A stretch of 64,000 bases of DNA from Rossellomorea aquimaris (GCF_035590735.1 NZ_CP141595.1:1266001-1330000); one strand, 5' to 3'. Positions 25,169 through 34,943 are shown, numbered from the stretch's first letter. Notes: generated from the letters alone by a model not told the origin. Made by a program: numbers and translations.

Positions 25169-27298
25169 ATGAAATGCCAAGTATGTCAACACAAGCAAGC
25201 AACGGTTGAAGTGTATAAGCAAGTGAATGGTCATAAGTCCAGTATGAAGATGTGTTCAGCTTGCTTTCAAAAGCAGCAAGCGCCTTCTGGAACACATGGA
25301 GGATTTCCGTTTGAAGAGTTGTTTAAAGGGATGAGCATGGGAGGAAATCCAAATGATGGATTCCACAATCAGCAATCATCTCCTCAAACCCAATTCGGAA
25401 ATGGAGGAAATGGAGTTATCGATCAGTTTGGTCGCAATGTGACAGGAGCAGCCAAAGCTGGATTGATTGACCCTGTTATCGGAAGGGACAAGGAAGTGAA
25501 TCGCGTCATTGAAATTTTAAATCGCCGCAATAAGAATAACCCGGTACTTATCGGTGAGCCCGGCGTGGGTAAAACGGCTATCGCTGAAGGGTTGGCCCTT
25601 AAAATTGTAGCAGGTGATGTTCCATCCAAGTTATTAAATAAAGAAGTGTATGTAATGGATGTTGCTTCACTAACTGCCGGTACAGGGGTTCGCGGTTCTT
25701 TTGAAGAACGTTTAAAAGCCATCATCAGCGAACTTCAGAATCGACAAAACGTGATGTTATTTATTGATGAGGTTCATCAATTAGTTGGGGCGGGTTCCGC
25801 AGAAGGCTCCATGGACGCAGGAAATATTCTAAAACCAGCTTTAGCCCGGGGCGATTTGCAAGTAATCGGGGCTACCACATTGAAGGAGTACCGCCAAATT
25901 GAAAAAGACGCAGCACTTGAGCGTCGTTTTCAGCCAGTGATGGTAAATGAGCCGACACCTGAGGAAGCCATTGAAATCCTTAGAGGATTAAAAGATAAAT
26001 ATGAAGACTATCATGGAGTCGAGTTTACCGCAGAGGCCATTGAAGCTTGTGTGAAACTATCCCATCGATATATTCAGGATCGATTCTTACCTGATAAAGC
26101 CATTGATTTAATGGATGAAGCAGGTTCTAAAGTCAATCTTCAGTCAGAGGGTAATGACAAGTCGGCCATCCTAAAAAAATTGAATGATGTAAGAGAGAAG
26201 AAGGAACTGGCAACAAAGGAAGAGAACTATGAACAAGCTGCAATCCTTCGCGATCAAGAAGCAGAATTAGAAAGACAAGTTGGTGAAGGTGGGTCAGACT
26301 CCAAAGCACTTGTAGAAAAAGATCTGATCCAGACGATCGTTGAATCGAAAACGGGTATTCCTGTTGGGAAGCTGCAAAGTGATGATCGTATGCGAATGAA
26401 AGCACTGGAAGAAAACCTGGCGGGTAAAGTAATCGGACAGGAAGATGCAGTGAGAAAAGTAGCGAAAGCGATCCGCCGCAGCCGTGCAGGATTGAAAGCG
26501 AAGCATCGTCCAATCGGCACTTTCCTCTTTGTAGGACCAACAGGTGTAGGTAAAACAGAATTAACGAAAACACTGGCAGAAGAGTTATTCGGATCTAAAG
26601 ATTCGATGCTTCGATTAGACATGAGTGAGTATATGGAGAAACACTCTGTTTCAAAACTGATCGGTTCACCTCCAGGCTATGTAGGTCATGAGGAGTCCGG
26701 TCAATTGACTGAAAGGGTAAGAAGAAACCCTTATTCAATCATTCTCCTGGATGAAATCGAGAAAGCCCATCCGGATGTTCAGCATATGTTCCTGCAAATT
26801 CTTGAAGATGGACGCCTCACCGACAGTCAAGGAAGAACGGTCAGCTTTAAAGAGACTGTGATCATCATGACAAGTAACGCAGGTGTGACGGACAAGAAGG
26901 AAGCCGCGGTCGGTTTTAATACAGGCAGCACAGATGCGGTTAAAGAAACGAATATTCTTCAATCACTCGGCGCCTATTTTAAGCCTGAGTTCCTGAACCG
27001 TTTTGACAGCATCATTGAATTTGAATCGCTTGACAAAGGAGAGCTTCTTCAAATTCTTGACCTAATGCTTGACGAGTTGAAGGTTGAACTTAAAGAGCAG
27101 GGGATTACTGTTACCATCGACGAAAATGCGAAGAATAAACTCGTTGAACTGGGGTATCATCCTGAATTCGGTGCACGCCCATTACGTCGTGTGATCCAGG
27201 AAAGAGTGGAAGATAAAATCGCTGATTTACTTCTTGATACAGATGGCATAACGGACGTAGTCATTTCACTCGAAAACGATGAAATCATCGTCAAATAA
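25169..27298 (+). CDS. clpE: ATP-dependent Clp protease ATPase ClpE
   Basis: HSP100/AAA+ unfoldase of 709 residues. The N-terminal zinc finger has Cys3, Cys6, Cys29 and Cys32, diagnostic of ClpE. AAA domain 1 holds GEPGVGKT near residue 130; a UVR-type coiled segment ([14 protein letters not shown]) lies near 350; AAA domain 2 holds GPTGVGKT near 457 and the arginine-finger region PEFLNRFD near 608. It works with ClpP in protein quality control and CtsR inactivation. Start ATG after AGGAGGT. CtsR sites upstream agree with B. subtilis regulation. Length is close to B. subtilis ClpE (699). Confidence 0.96.
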   Translation: MKCQVCQHKQATVEVYKQVNGHKSSMKMCSACFQKQQAPSGTHGGFPFEELFKGMSMGGNPNDGFHNQQSSPQTQFGNGGNGVIDQFGRNVTGAAKAGLIDPVIGRDKEVNRVIEILNRRNKNNPVLIGEPGVGKTAIAEGLALKIVAGDVPSKLLNKEVYVMDVASLTAGTGVRGSFEERLKAIISELQNRQNVMLFIDEVHQLVGAGSAEGSMDAGNILKPALARGDLQVIGATTLKEYRQIEKDAALERRFQPVMVNEPTPEEAIEILRGLKDKYEDYHGVEFTAEAIEACVKLSHRYIQDRFLPDKAIDLMDEAGSKVNLQSEGNDKSAILKKLNDVREKKELATKEENYEQAAILRDQEAELERQVGEGGSDSKALVEKDLIQTIVESKTGIPVGKLQSDDRMRMKALEENLAGKVIGQEDAVRKVAKAIRRSRAGLKAKHRPIGTFLFVGPTGVGKTELTKTLAEELFGSKDSMLRLDMSEYMEKHSVSKLIGSPPGYVGHEESGQLTERVRRNPYSIILLDEIEKAHPDVQHMFLQILEDGRLTDSQGRTVSFKETVIIMTSNAGVTDKKEAAVGFNTGSTDAVKETNILQSLGAYFKPEFLNRFDSIIEFESLDKGELLQILDLMLDELKVELKEQGITVTIDENAKNKLVELGYHPEFGARPLRRVIQERVEDKIADLLLDTDGITDVVISLENDEIIVK

Positions 27299-27332
27299 GA
27301 AAAGAAGCATCCTTTGAGGTGCTTCTTTTTCT
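27299..27332 (+). terminator. Terminator of clpE
   Basis: AAGAAGCA pairs with TGCTTCTT around TCCTTTGAGG and is followed by TTT. Confidence 0.85.
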
Positions 27333-27345
27333 ATTCTTTCCTCTT

Positions 27346-27426
27346 CAAAAAAGTGATATATACTGCCATAGCTAAATATACTCCTAAAACTAAGACAATA
27401 AAAACAGGTGTAGAATAAGAAATCAT
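27346..27426 (-). CDS. Possible 26-residue single-helix membrane peptide
   Basis: ATG behind GAGGGTG on the minus strand encodes about 26 mostly hydrophobic residues (STPVFIVLVLGVYLAMAV), one predicted membrane helix. It follows the CBO0543 gene by 10 bp and could be translated from its transcript. Very short frames are often chance; the hydrophobic composition and ribosome binding site are the only support. Confidence 0.35.
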
Positions 27427-27436
27427 AGAAACACCC

Positions 27437-27949
27437 TCATTTTAAATCATGGAACGATGGATGGAATATGAATAAAAGGATAGCGATAATTGGAACAGAT
27501 AATATGATGGCAAGTAATGGCCTTTTATGGTGCAATCCTAAGATTGAAAACATGATGACATTAAAAATAGCAGACCATCCTAAATTCCAGCCATTTTCGT
27601 AAAGGAACAGTCCTTTTTTATGAAATAAGTATTCCAAAAACGTAAAATAGGCAATCCAGCAGGTAAGATACAGCCACTTCCTTTTTCGATATGGAAAATA
27701 ACGAAGGAAAATCATGATGACAACCGGAATGATGAAGAAAGTGAAGACGAGTTCAATAAGGGTATGATTGAGCCAGTCTACCGTTACAGCCCTGTACTCC
27801 CATAATGTATGGTTGAAAAAAATAAAATTATATGTGAGATTACAAATAATATAGTATTGAACCGTTGGATAATACTCTCTCCAGCGTTTCCAATCGATAA
27901 ACAGCTTGGCGAAAATCAGGTAAACAACCACTACCAGTATAAGATACAT
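27437..27949 (-). CDS. CBO0543-family membrane protein
   Basis: 170-residue membrane protein with five or six hydrophobic segments; the conserved WKRWREYYPTVQYYIICNLTYN segment near residues 20-40 and the LWEY/HTLIEL region near 50-65 match the CBO0543 family of spore-forming Firmicutes. Function unknown; restriction to spore formers suggests a sporulation-linked role (inference). Start ATG at 27949; the ribosome binding site is weak (a GTACCCAT-type context). Confidence 0.72.
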   Translation of the reverse strand: MYLILVVVVYLIFAKLFIDWKRWREYYPTVQYYIICNLTYNFIFFNHTLWEYRAVTVDWLNHTLIELVFTFFIIPVVIMIFLRYFPYRKRKWLYLTCWIAYFTFLEYLFHKKGLFLYENGWNLGWSAIFNVIMFSILGLHHKRPLLAIILSVPIIAILLFIFHPSFHDLK

Positions 27950-28019
27950 ATGGGTACAATCCTTGTTTTTGTTACTCAGTATGGACGTAATAGAAAAAGA
28001 ATAGACATTCTGGACAGAT

Positions 28020-28053
28020 AAAGTGCCTGATTCTCATTGAATCAGGCACTTTA
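28020..28053. terminator. Terminator downstream of the HAD gene
   Basis: AAAGTGCCTGATTC pairs with GAATCAGGCACTTT around a 5-nt loop. Confidence 0.8.
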
Positions 28054-28063
28054 ATTGGAGTAT

Positions 28064-28810
28064 CTATTTCATTTCTGACAGCACTTTATCAATCACTTGG
28101 GCAACTCCATGATCTGTATTGATACCAGTGACCCAGTCAGCGGCATCTTTCACGGCTTCCTGGGCGTTCCCCATAGCCACTCCGAAGCCGGCTTCACGAA
28201 TCATGGCTATATCATTCATACTGTCACCGACCGCCATGACTTGATCCATGGAAAGGTCCAGCCATTTGCATACCTTCACCAAAGCCGCTGCCTTATTGAC
28301 CCCTGCAGGATTGATTTCGATATTCGTAGGCGAAGAATTTGTGATTTCCAAAGCTTCATTTTTCACCAGCTCGTCCATCATGACTTTGCGTACGTCATCA
28401 TCCTGAATATCGAAACCAAATTTCAACCAGTTATAGGTACCAATATCTTGATCAAAAGGCTTATTCGTATTGAAAAGTCCTTGGGAAGTAGAAGACCAGA
28501 AATATACATCATGCTGTTCTTTTAATTTCCAAAGCTGTTTCACAAGATCAAGATCAAGTGGGATGCTGTCTACCAGATTGTATTCATGATCGTAAATTTC
28601 CCCACCATTCACAGTCACAAGATAAGATGAACGTCCAAGCTCATCTGAAATGTCCCTGCATGTGAATAGGGAGCGGCCAGTACTTAACACCACATGAATT
28701 CCTTTCTCCTTCGCACGCTGAATGGCTTGTGCGTTTTCAGGAGATACCTCTCCTTCGTGATTTACGAGTGTTCCATCCATATCCAGGGCAATTAATTTAA
28801 TATCCATCAT
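28064..28810 (-). CDS. Cof-type HAD phosphatase
   Basis: Haloacid-dehalogenase superfamily phosphatase (IIB, Cof-type) of about 248 residues, B. subtilis YcsE/YitU-like. Motif I LDMDGTL with both catalytic Asp is at residues 9-15 (approx.), motif II STGRS near residue 46, motif III Lys near 185, and motif IV VGDSMNDIAMI near residue 208. It hydrolyses small phosphorylated metabolites; FMN or pyridoxal phosphate are known substrates of relatives. I start at the ATG at 28810 behind AAAGGA; an upstream ATG at 28837 is open but adds a non-family N-terminus. Monocistronic. Confidence 0.85.
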   Translation of the reverse strand: MMDIKLIALDMDGTLVNHEGEVSPENAQAIQRAKEKGIHVVLSTGRSLFTCRDISDELGRSSYLVTVNGGEIYDHEYNLVDSIPLDLDLVKQLWKLKEQHDVYFWSSTSQGLFNTNKPFDQDIGTYNWLKFGFDIQDDDVRKVMMDELVKNEALEITNSSPTNIEINPAGVNKAAALVKVCKWLDLSMDQVMAVGDSMNDIAMIREAGFGVAMGNAQEAVKDAADWVTGINTDHGVAQVIDKVLSEMK

Positions 28811-28958
28811 ACCTATCACGTCCTTTAATTCATTCATCTCCAGTGTAATATAATTGGAGCAAATCTTCTAGGGAGCCGACTTGGTGAAGGTATTATTTCC
28901 TAAGTACTGTACTTCATATTACAATAGAAAAGAGTATCTATTTGAGAGGGAGAGAACA

Positions 28959-30728
28959 ATGGAGTCTACATATGAAAAGGGTAAGTGGAAGCAGCTTATT
29001 ACTTTAATAAAGGAAACCGATCCACCGAAAACCCTGTTTGGCATTTCTTTATTCTTGAGCCTACTTACAACGATTGCGGGACTTGCTATACCTTTATTAA
29101 CAAGTAAGTTGATCGATGACTTCAGTTTAGATTCGTTAAGCAAAGGGGTCATCATAGGCATGATCGCTGCCTTTTTTGTTCAAGCGATTGCGGGAGGTGT
29201 GTCTGTTTACATATTGGCGAGGGTCGGGCAGCACGTGATCGCTTCCTTGAGAGAGAAGCTTTGGAGAAAATTACTGGTTCTGCCCGTTCCTTATTATGAT
29301 TCGCATGAAACGGGTGACTCGGTCAGCCGTATGACCAGTGATACGGGAGTGATCAAAAACTTGATCACCGAGCATCTGACAGGCTTTATTACAGGGATCA
29401 TTTCTGTAATAGGTGCCATCATCGTGTTGTTTTATTTAGATTGGCCTCTTACCTTGGTGATGTTTTCAATCATTCCACTATCATTATTATTTCTTATCCC
29501 GATAGGCAAAAAGATGGCTGATATCTCAAGGGGATTGCAAACCGAGACTGCAAGTTTCTCGGCTATCTTAACGAGAGTCCTTTCGGAAATCCGTCTCGTG
29601 AAGTCATCCAATGCGGAGGGGATTGAATTTCAAAAAGGTCAAACAGGAATCAAGAAGCTTTATGTCCTCGGATTAAAAGAAGGGATCATACAAGCGTTAA
29701 TGTCGCCGGTCGTTTCTTCTTTAATTATCATCGTTCTTGTCCTAATCATTGGGTTCGGTGGTATTCGAGTGACTTCTGGGGCAATGACTGCCGGGGAGCT
29801 TGTTGCTTTCTTTATCTACCTCTTTCAGATTATCATGCCGATCACCCAGATCATCGTGTTTGTAACTCAATTCCAGAAAACTGTGGGAGCAACAGAGAAA
29901 GTGTTATCGATTCTCAATTTAGAGGAAGAAAACCTTGAGGATGGAAGGTCCGTTCCTCAAACAGATCGTGCCCTGGTCCTTAATGGCGTGACGTTTGGGT
30001 ATGAAGAGGGGGAGAAGGTGTTAAAGGATGTGACGATAAGGGCTGAAAAAGGGAAAGTTACGGCCATCGTAGGTCCGAGTGGAAGTGGGAAAACGACACT
30101 TTTTTCATTGATAGAGCAGTTCTATAAGCCCCAGCAAGGAGCCATTCTCTTGGGGGAAGATACAATCAGCTCATACTCGCTAAAATCATGGCGGGAACTT
30201 CTTGGCTACGTCTCCCAGGATAGTCCGGTCTATTCAGGCACAATAGGGGACAATATCTCTTACGGGCTCGATGGGGATATATCAGAGGAAAAGATGATTG
30301 CCGCTTCAAAAATGGCCTATGCCCATGAATTTATTAAGGAACTCCCTAACGGTTATCAAACAGAAGTAGGAGAAAGAGGAATCAAGCTTTCAGGAGGACA
30401 GCGACAACGACTTGCCATCGCAAGAGCCCTATTGAGGGATCCTGATATCCTCATGCTGGATGAAGCCACTTCAAGCCTGGATAGTCAATCAGAAATTGTC
30501 GTTCAGGAAGCCCTAAAGAACTTAATGAAGGGACGAACCACCCTCGTGATTGCCCATCGCTTATCCACCATCGTGGATGCCGATCAAATTGTCTTTTTAG
30601 AAAAAGGAAAGGTGACCGGAGTGGGGACACATGAGGAATTGTTTACTTCCCATGCTTTATACCGCGACTTTGCGAGACAGCAGTTAAGGATAGGGGAGCA
30701 TCCTGATGCAGGAAGTGAATTAACATGA
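28959..30728 (+). CDS. bmrA: Multidrug ABC exporter BmrA
   Basis: Half-size ABC exporter of 589 residues, the same length as B. subtilis BmrA and closely similar along its whole length. Six-helix membrane domain residues 20-315 (with QIIMPITQI) and ATPase domain from about 340: Walker A GPSGSGKTT near 372, signature LSGGQRQRL near 477, Walker B ILMLDEATSSLD near 497. A homodimer pumps drugs across the membrane. I start at the ATG at 28959 behind GGGAGAG; the frame is open 26 codons upstream. The stop overlaps the next start (ATGA), so it is coupled to an ATL gene. Confidence 0.93.
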   Translation: MESTYEKGKWKQLITLIKETDPPKTLFGISLFLSLLTTIAGLAIPLLTSKLIDDFSLDSLSKGVIIGMIAAFFVQAIAGGVSVYILARVGQHVIASLREKLWRKLLVLPVPYYDSHETGDSVSRMTSDTGVIKNLITEHLTGFITGIISVIGAIIVLFYLDWPLTLVMFSIIPLSLLFLIPIGKKMADISRGLQTETASFSAILTRVLSEIRLVKSSNAEGIEFQKGQTGIKKLYVLGLKEGIIQALMSPVVSSLIIIVLVLIIGFGGIRVTSGAMTAGELVAFFIYLFQIIMPITQIIVFVTQFQKTVGATEKVLSILNLEEENLEDGRSVPQTDRALVLNGVTFGYEEGEKVLKDVTIRAEKGKVTAIVGPSGSGKTTLFSLIEQFYKPQQGAILLGEDTISSYSLKSWRELLGYVSQDSPVYSGTIGDNISYGLDGDISEEKMIAASKMAYAHEFIKELPNGYQTEVGERGIKLSGGQRQRLAIARALLRDPDILMLDEATSSLDSQSEIVVQEALKNLMKGRTTLVIAHRLSTIVDADQIVFLEKGKVTGVGTHEELFTSHALYRDFARQQLRIGEHPDAGSELT

Positions 30729-31048
30729 AACCTTTTACTGAACGAGTTGTAAAAATCATACAGAGCATCCCTTCTGGAAAAGTGATGACGTACGGTCAAA
30801 TAGCTTCATTTGCAGGCAGTCCAAGAGCTGCCAGGCAGATCGTACGGATTCTTCATTCCATGAGTGAAAAGTATAAACTTCCCTGGCACCGGGTTTTGAA
30901 TAGCAAGGGGGAAATTGGATTCGGGGATGAAGAGCAAGCGATGACCCAAAGGCTATGTTTGGAAGCTGAAGGGGTTCATTTCATAGGGAAGAATCGGATC
31001 AGGTTAGAGGAGTATCGGTATGAGCCCGAACCGGAGTGGGACATTTAA
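30725..31048 (+). CDS. Alkyltransferase-like (ATL) DNA lesion-binding protein
   Basis: 107-residue member of the methylguanine-DNA methyltransferase fold lacking the methyl acceptor. The active-site motif PCHRV of MGMT reads PWHRV here, with Trp54 in place of the acceptor Cys. Helix-turn-helix and arginine-finger segments MTYGQIASFAG (21-31) and AARQIVRIL (35-43) are present. ATL proteins bind O6-alkylguanine and hand it to nucleotide excision repair without removing the alkyl group. Start ATG overlaps the bmrA stop by four bases, so expression is coupled to the drug exporter. Confidence 0.9.
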   Translation: MKPFTERVVKIIQSIPSGKVMTYGQIASFAGSPRAARQIVRILHSMSEKYKLPWHRVLNSKGEIGFGDEEQAMTQRLCLEAEGVHFIGKNRIRLEEYRYEPEPEWDI

Positions 31049-31203
31049 TGATAATGGTGATCAATTTCAATAATTTCAAAATGACGCATAAATTACTCCT
31101 CACCTCAAAATTGCATAGCTAAAAAGTTAATTTCTATTGGTTCAGGCTAACGGTACCGGCCGATTCCATTGTGGCATCTCTATGTCAAAATCTTAACCAG
31201 GCT

Positions 31204-31386
31204 TCAATCAAGAAAGCCGAAAACAATGACAAATAAAGATGTAAGGGCTGTGAATCCAATGATCACGTATCCGATGATCCGGATTCCCAATGGCAGACTC
31301 CCCATTTCGGGTTTACTCATGGAGGCTCCTTCGATTTTTGACAAATGGTCAGTTACATCATTAAACGGTTTTTTAGGATTTGTCAT
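31204..31386 (-). CDS. 60-residue single-helix membrane protein
   Basis: Small protein with a hydrophilic N-terminus (TNPKKPFNDVTDHLSKIEG), a middle loop, and one C-terminal membrane helix (GIRIIGYVIIGFTALTSLFVIVFG). ATG follows a strong AAGGAGGG. Not recognised; the clear ribosome binding site and composition make it a likely real gene. The 155-bp gap before it (31049-31203) shows nothing I recognise. Confidence 0.65.
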   Translation of the reverse strand: MTNPKKPFNDVTDHLSKIEGASMSKPEMGSLPLGIRIIGYVIIGFTALTSLFVIVFGFLD

Positions 31387-31408
31387 GGTATCCCTCCTTT
31401 CTATATTT

Positions 31409-31449
31409 TACCATAAAAAAGGTAACCTAAATTCAAGGTTACCTTTTTT
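31409..31449. terminator. Terminator, UbiB gene
   Basis: AAAAAAGGTAACC pairs with GGTTACCTTTTTT, 9-nt loop; T-rich on both strands, ends the leftward ubiB-like gene. Confidence 0.85.
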
Positions 31450-31451
31450 TA

Positions 31452-33074
31452 TTAATTCAGCTGTCCATTCCTAAGTCTCTTCAGCCAACGTTTTTGTCGG
31501 AAGCTGATAAACAAATAACCAACTAAACTTAATCCAGATACGACGAAACTACCTTGCCAAATGAAATCCACGTCGAATCCCATTCCTGTGAAGGCGCCAA
31601 CACCACTGAACAGTAGAAGGATGAAGGCCTGCTTCTTCTGGTTTTCAAATACCACAAACTGAAATTCATTTTGCTGCTGAAGATCCTTTTGCTCGAGTGC
31701 TTTTTCCGGTACGTCCAAGAGCTGACGGACTTTTTGGACCGTTTGAAACAGCGGCTGAGCGCTTATCCATTTCAAAAGAAGCTCCCACTTGTTTGTGTTA
31801 CTATCCTTTACCCAATCCATGAAGGCGGGTTTTACGATATCGAGGATTTCTTCATCGGGACTCAATGTATGAACAAGTCCTTCTATAGTTGCAAAAGACC
31901 GGCCTAAAAAGATAAAACGGGTAGGCACTTGTACAGGTAATGATTTCACCATATCATTTATTTCTTTCTTCACGGTTAGCAGATCCATCTGCTTGAACTG
32001 CTCCATATCGAGTGTGACAAATTCCTTCAGCACGGGTTCGATTGTTTTAGGACTTGCATCAGGAAGCAAGAAACCTAATTGAGCCAGCGCTTCTGCTGCT
32101 TTCCGGAAATTCTTTAGTAGGATTCCTTCCAGAAGATCTTGAAAGTGAGTGGAATCTCTCTTGGAAATTTCCCCGATCATTCCGTAATCCAAGAGAACGA
32201 AGGTACCATCGGGCTGAAGAAGTATATTCCCTGCATGTGGGTCGGCATGGAAAATTCCCGGCTCGAGCCATTGGGGAAGGAAGAGGCGAAACAATTCCTG
32301 AGCTAGCTTCTGCCCGTCCAATCCATACGACTCAAATGCTTTTTTGTCATTTAATCGAACGCCATCCACCCACTCCATCACCAATACTTTATCTGTGCAA
32401 AGTTCAGGATGCATAGCGGGTATCTTCACGTTAGAATGGTCTTTGAACCGTTGTTTGAACGAAATAGCGGTGTTCATTTCTTTTGAAAAGTCGAGCTCTT
32501 GTTCGATGACCAGCTTCAATTCCTGATAAAGCATTTTGAAATCAATGAACCCCTTTGGAACAGGTGCTAAATGTCTGGCAAACCAAATAATGATGGCAAG
32601 GGAGCGGAAATCCGTCTTCACCAGGGAAGGAATCTCAGGGCGTTGCACCTTGATAGCCGCTTGCTTACCATCTAACAGCGTCGCTTTATATACTTCTCCT
32701 ATAGAAGCTGAAGCAACAGCTTCCTGGTCGATGACCTGCACCTTAGTAGTCACCGAGCTTTCCCATTCACGTTCCAGTACTTTTTCAATCTCCTTCCATG
32801 GTGAAGGTGGAACGTGGTCGACCAGATCCTGTATTTGATTAATGAATCCTTTCGGCAGCAAATCCTCACGTATACTTAGGAGTTGGCCAACCTTGATTAA
32901 AACACCATTTAATTCAAATAAGGTTTCTTTAAACTCTTTTCCTATCCGTTCCCAAAGCTTATCTTTCTCCCATTGGGACTTACCAAGGAGACGGTACCAA
33001 TAGACTCTTACCACGATGGAAAGAGCCAATGATAGTACCTTCCACATTCTCCAAAGCTTCTTCTCTGACTTCAT
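31452..33074 (-). CDS. ABC1/UbiB-family kinase-like protein
   Basis: 540-residue protein of the UbiB/ABC1/ADCK family. The family's KxGQ motif reads VLIKVGQLLSIREDLLP near residue 62; a lysine region AAIKVQRPEI near 141, the catalytic-loop HADPHAGNILL near 262, and the metal-binding LLDYGMIG near 281 follow. Two membrane helices lie at the C-terminus (about 460-520). Family members support quinone synthesis or lipid homeostasis; Bacillus makes menaquinone, so the exact job is unknown. I start at the ATG at 33074 behind GGGAGATGA; the frame is open 32 codons upstream with no ribosome binding site. Confidence 0.87.
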   Translation of the reverse strand: MKSEKKLWRMWKVLSLALSIVVRVYWYRLLGKSQWEKDKLWERIGKEFKETLFELNGVLIKVGQLLSIREDLLPKGFINQIQDLVDHVPPSPWKEIEKVLEREWESSVTTKVQVIDQEAVASASIGEVYKATLLDGKQAAIKVQRPEIPSLVKTDFRSLAIIIWFARHLAPVPKGFIDFKMLYQELKLVIEQELDFSKEMNTAISFKQRFKDHSNVKIPAMHPELCTDKVLVMEWVDGVRLNDKKAFESYGLDGQKLAQELFRLFLPQWLEPGIFHADPHAGNILLQPDGTFVLLDYGMIGEISKRDSTHFQDLLEGILLKNFRKAAEALAQLGFLLPDASPKTIEPVLKEFVTLDMEQFKQMDLLTVKKEINDMVKSLPVQVPTRFIFLGRSFATIEGLVHTLSPDEEILDIVKPAFMDWVKDSNTNKWELLLKWISAQPLFQTVQKVRQLLDVPEKALEQKDLQQQNEFQFVVFENQKKQAFILLLFSGVGAFTGMGFDVDFIWQGSFVVSGLSLVGYLFISFRQKRWLKRLRNGQLN

Positions 33075-33221
33075 CGTTTCATCTCCCGTAACCGGACTGT
33101 CTATGTCTATTATGTAATACGCATGAGAAATAAGAAAGTTTCTATTTCTATTATTATTAGAAAATTCCATCTGTATTATGGTTTTTTATGGTAAAATGCA
33201 TCTAATTGAAAGGAGAAATGT

Positions 33222-33545
33222 ATGTTTGTAAAAGTCTATGAGTATCATATTCAACCGGAAAAAGTGGAGGAATTCTTTAAAATACAAGAAAAGGCTGGTG
33301 AAATTTATAGAAAGTATTTAGAAAGCCATACTATCTTTTTGAAAAAACAGGATAGCGAAACCCAATGGATGGAGATTAGTAGATACAAAGACGAAGGTCA
33401 ATACAAAAGAAATATAAGCTTGATTAATGAGCATGAAGAAATTCAACATCTATTCTCAGATTTTAAGTCCCTACTCGTACCGGGCAGCAAAATAGTAGAA
33501 GATGATTTCTTGCAAATTGAAGAAAAAAACTCATTAAGGGTGTGA
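33222..33545 (+). CDS. Dimeric alpha/beta-barrel (ABM-like) protein
   Basis: 107-residue soluble protein whose pattern (FVKVYEYHIQPEKVEEFFKIQEKAGEIY at the N-terminus, WMEISRYKDEGQYKRNISLI near residue 50) fits a ferredoxin-like antibiotic-biosynthesis-monooxygenase or NIPSNAP fold. No catalytic residues are clear. ATG follows AAAGGAG. The next gene starts immediately after the stop, so the two are co-translated. Function unknown. Confidence 0.65.
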   Translation: MFVKVYEYHIQPEKVEEFFKIQEKAGEIYRKYLESHTIFLKKQDSETQWMEISRYKDEGQYKRNISLINEHEEIQHLFSDFKSLLVPGSKIVEDDFLQIEEKNSLRV

Positions 33546-34391
33546 ATGAAGATATGTATGGGATTTGAGTCAAAGCATCGTTATAGAGATAGGCATTTAG
33601 AAAGTAAGCGTCTTAAGTTAAAGGAAAGCATCCAACTGGATTTGGAGGGTGACGAAAATGTGTTAGCCTTTTTCTACGGTGGCTCCACGGCAAGGGGAAA
33701 TCATGACCGCTATTCCGACTTGGACCTGCGAATTGTAGTGAAGGATGATGTTTTTGAAGAGTATAGGAAGAGGAAAAAGGCGCGGGCGGGTAATTGGGGT
33801 GACGTCCTGTACTATGAGGACTTTCCGTTGTCAGTGCATACAGTGGCTCATTATTCATGCTTCGTCAAGGTGGATGCATTTTATTACAAAAGAAGTGACT
33901 TGAAGTCTTCATTGTATATGAAGGAAGCAGATATCATTTTCGACTCTCATCGGATCGTACAGGAAACGGTCGATGCTTCCCAATCATTGAATTATCATGT
34001 GACTTTAGAAGAATTTGAGCTTTGGAGAAGTAAATTCTTCGCCCATACTCATGAAGTGTATCGAAGAATCAACCGGGGAGAACTGTACTATGCCCTTCAT
34101 TCCCTTGATATGATGAGATGGTCAGTTGCTGCTGGATGGGAGATGGAGAGAGGTCGGGTTCCTAATGCACCCGGTGATTGGTCGAACTATGAGGGGAAGC
34201 GCACACCTTTTACACAGGAGCAAAGTGCATTACTGGAGAGTTGGGGATGCAGTCGGAATCCTGATGAGATATATTCTGTGATGAAGGCGATTGTTCCGAA
34301 GTTTAAGCTTGTACATCGTTCACTGTGCGGGAAGCTTGGTGTGGAAGAGAATGGTGCGTGGGTGGACGAGATTTTGGGAATGGTTCTATAA
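33546..34391 (+). CDS. Nucleotidyltransferase-superfamily protein
   Basis: 281-residue enzyme with a polymerase-beta-like nucleotidyltransferase core: GGSTARGNHDRYSDLDLRI at residues 45-63, the GS-x-DxD signature (Asp58 and Asp60 bind metal). The C-terminal part is helical, like aminoglycoside or lincosamide adenylyltransferases, but it cannot be assigned to a known resistance family; it may be a chromosomal housekeeping or defence-type transferase. Starts with ATG directly after the previous stop, with AAGGGTG just upstream, so it is coupled to the 33222 gene. Confidence 0.75.
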   Translation: MKICMGFESKHRYRDRHLESKRLKLKESIQLDLEGDENVLAFFYGGSTARGNHDRYSDLDLRIVVKDDVFEEYRKRKKARAGNWGDVLYYEDFPLSVHTVAHYSCFVKVDAFYYKRSDLKSSLYMKEADIIFDSHRIVQETVDASQSLNYHVTLEEFELWRSKFFAHTHEVYRRINRGELYYALHSLDMMRWSVAAGWEMERGRVPNAPGDWSNYEGKRTPFTQEQSALLESWGCSRNPDEIYSVMKAIVPKFKLVHRSLCGKLGVEENGAWVDEILGMVL

Positions 34392-34415
34392 AAATATGAA
34401 ATTGAGGTGGAGTAT

Positions 34416-34757
34416 ATGAAGCTGGCTTTTCTATGTCATCCGGTTAAAGATTTAACGGAATCTCTAAATTATTATCGTGATACTTTAGGGTTTAAAGAAG
34501 CCTGGCGCGAGGGAGATCACACGATTGCTCTTAAGTTACCAGGCACCGATGTTCAATTAATGATCGAAAATGACGACCCTGATTTAGCACCAGGTGGAAT
34601 CTTCATCGTAGACAGTGTAGACGAATATTATGAGCAACATCAAGAAAAACTTCATTTCATTAAGACTCCATGTGATATTCCTCCTGGCAGATATGCCATA
34701 TATCAAGATGATAGTGACAATTTAATCCGGATTATTGATTTAAGTCGTGAGCGTTGA
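34416..34757 (+). CDS. VOC (glyoxalase/bleomycin-resistance) family protein
   Basis: 113-residue single-domain vicinal-oxygen-chelate protein: LAFLCHPVKDLTESLNYYRDTLGFKEAWREG at the N-terminus and YAIYQDDSDNLIRIIDL near the C-terminus, the second half ending with the metal-ligand-like pattern (DDSDNLIRI). Substrate unknown. ATG at 34416 is behind GAGGTGG; a GTG at 34407 lies inside that site and was not used. Confidence 0.78.
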   Translation: MKLAFLCHPVKDLTESLNYYRDTLGFKEAWREGDHTIALKLPGTDVQLMIENDDPDLAPGGIFIVDSVDEYYEQHQEKLHFIKTPCDIPPGRYAIYQDDSDNLIRIIDLSRER

Positions 34758-34867
34758 CGTAGATGATTGGTTAGCGGTGATTGTACACCATTTAAAATAT
34801 CGATGATTTCTGAGAAGTGAATTTGGCTTTGAATTTGCCAGTTAATAATCGGTGGAAATTTAACAAA

Positions 34868-34943
34868 TGAAAATTTCCTGAAAATCAGCAGCTGAAACCT
34901 TTCTTGAAGTCAGCTGCTGAAAGATACCGGAAATTCATTTTCC
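34868..34943. repeat. Compound stem-loop, no gene
   Basis: Perfect 10-bp arms CAGCAGCTGA (34886-34895) and TCAGCTGCTG (34910-34919), enclosed by a weaker outer pairing of GAAAATTTCC with GGAAATTCATTTTC. No T run follows on the plus strand, so it is not a standard terminator. It lies in the 426-bp gap 34758-35183, which also holds the doxX promoter and two palindromes. Confidence 0.55.
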
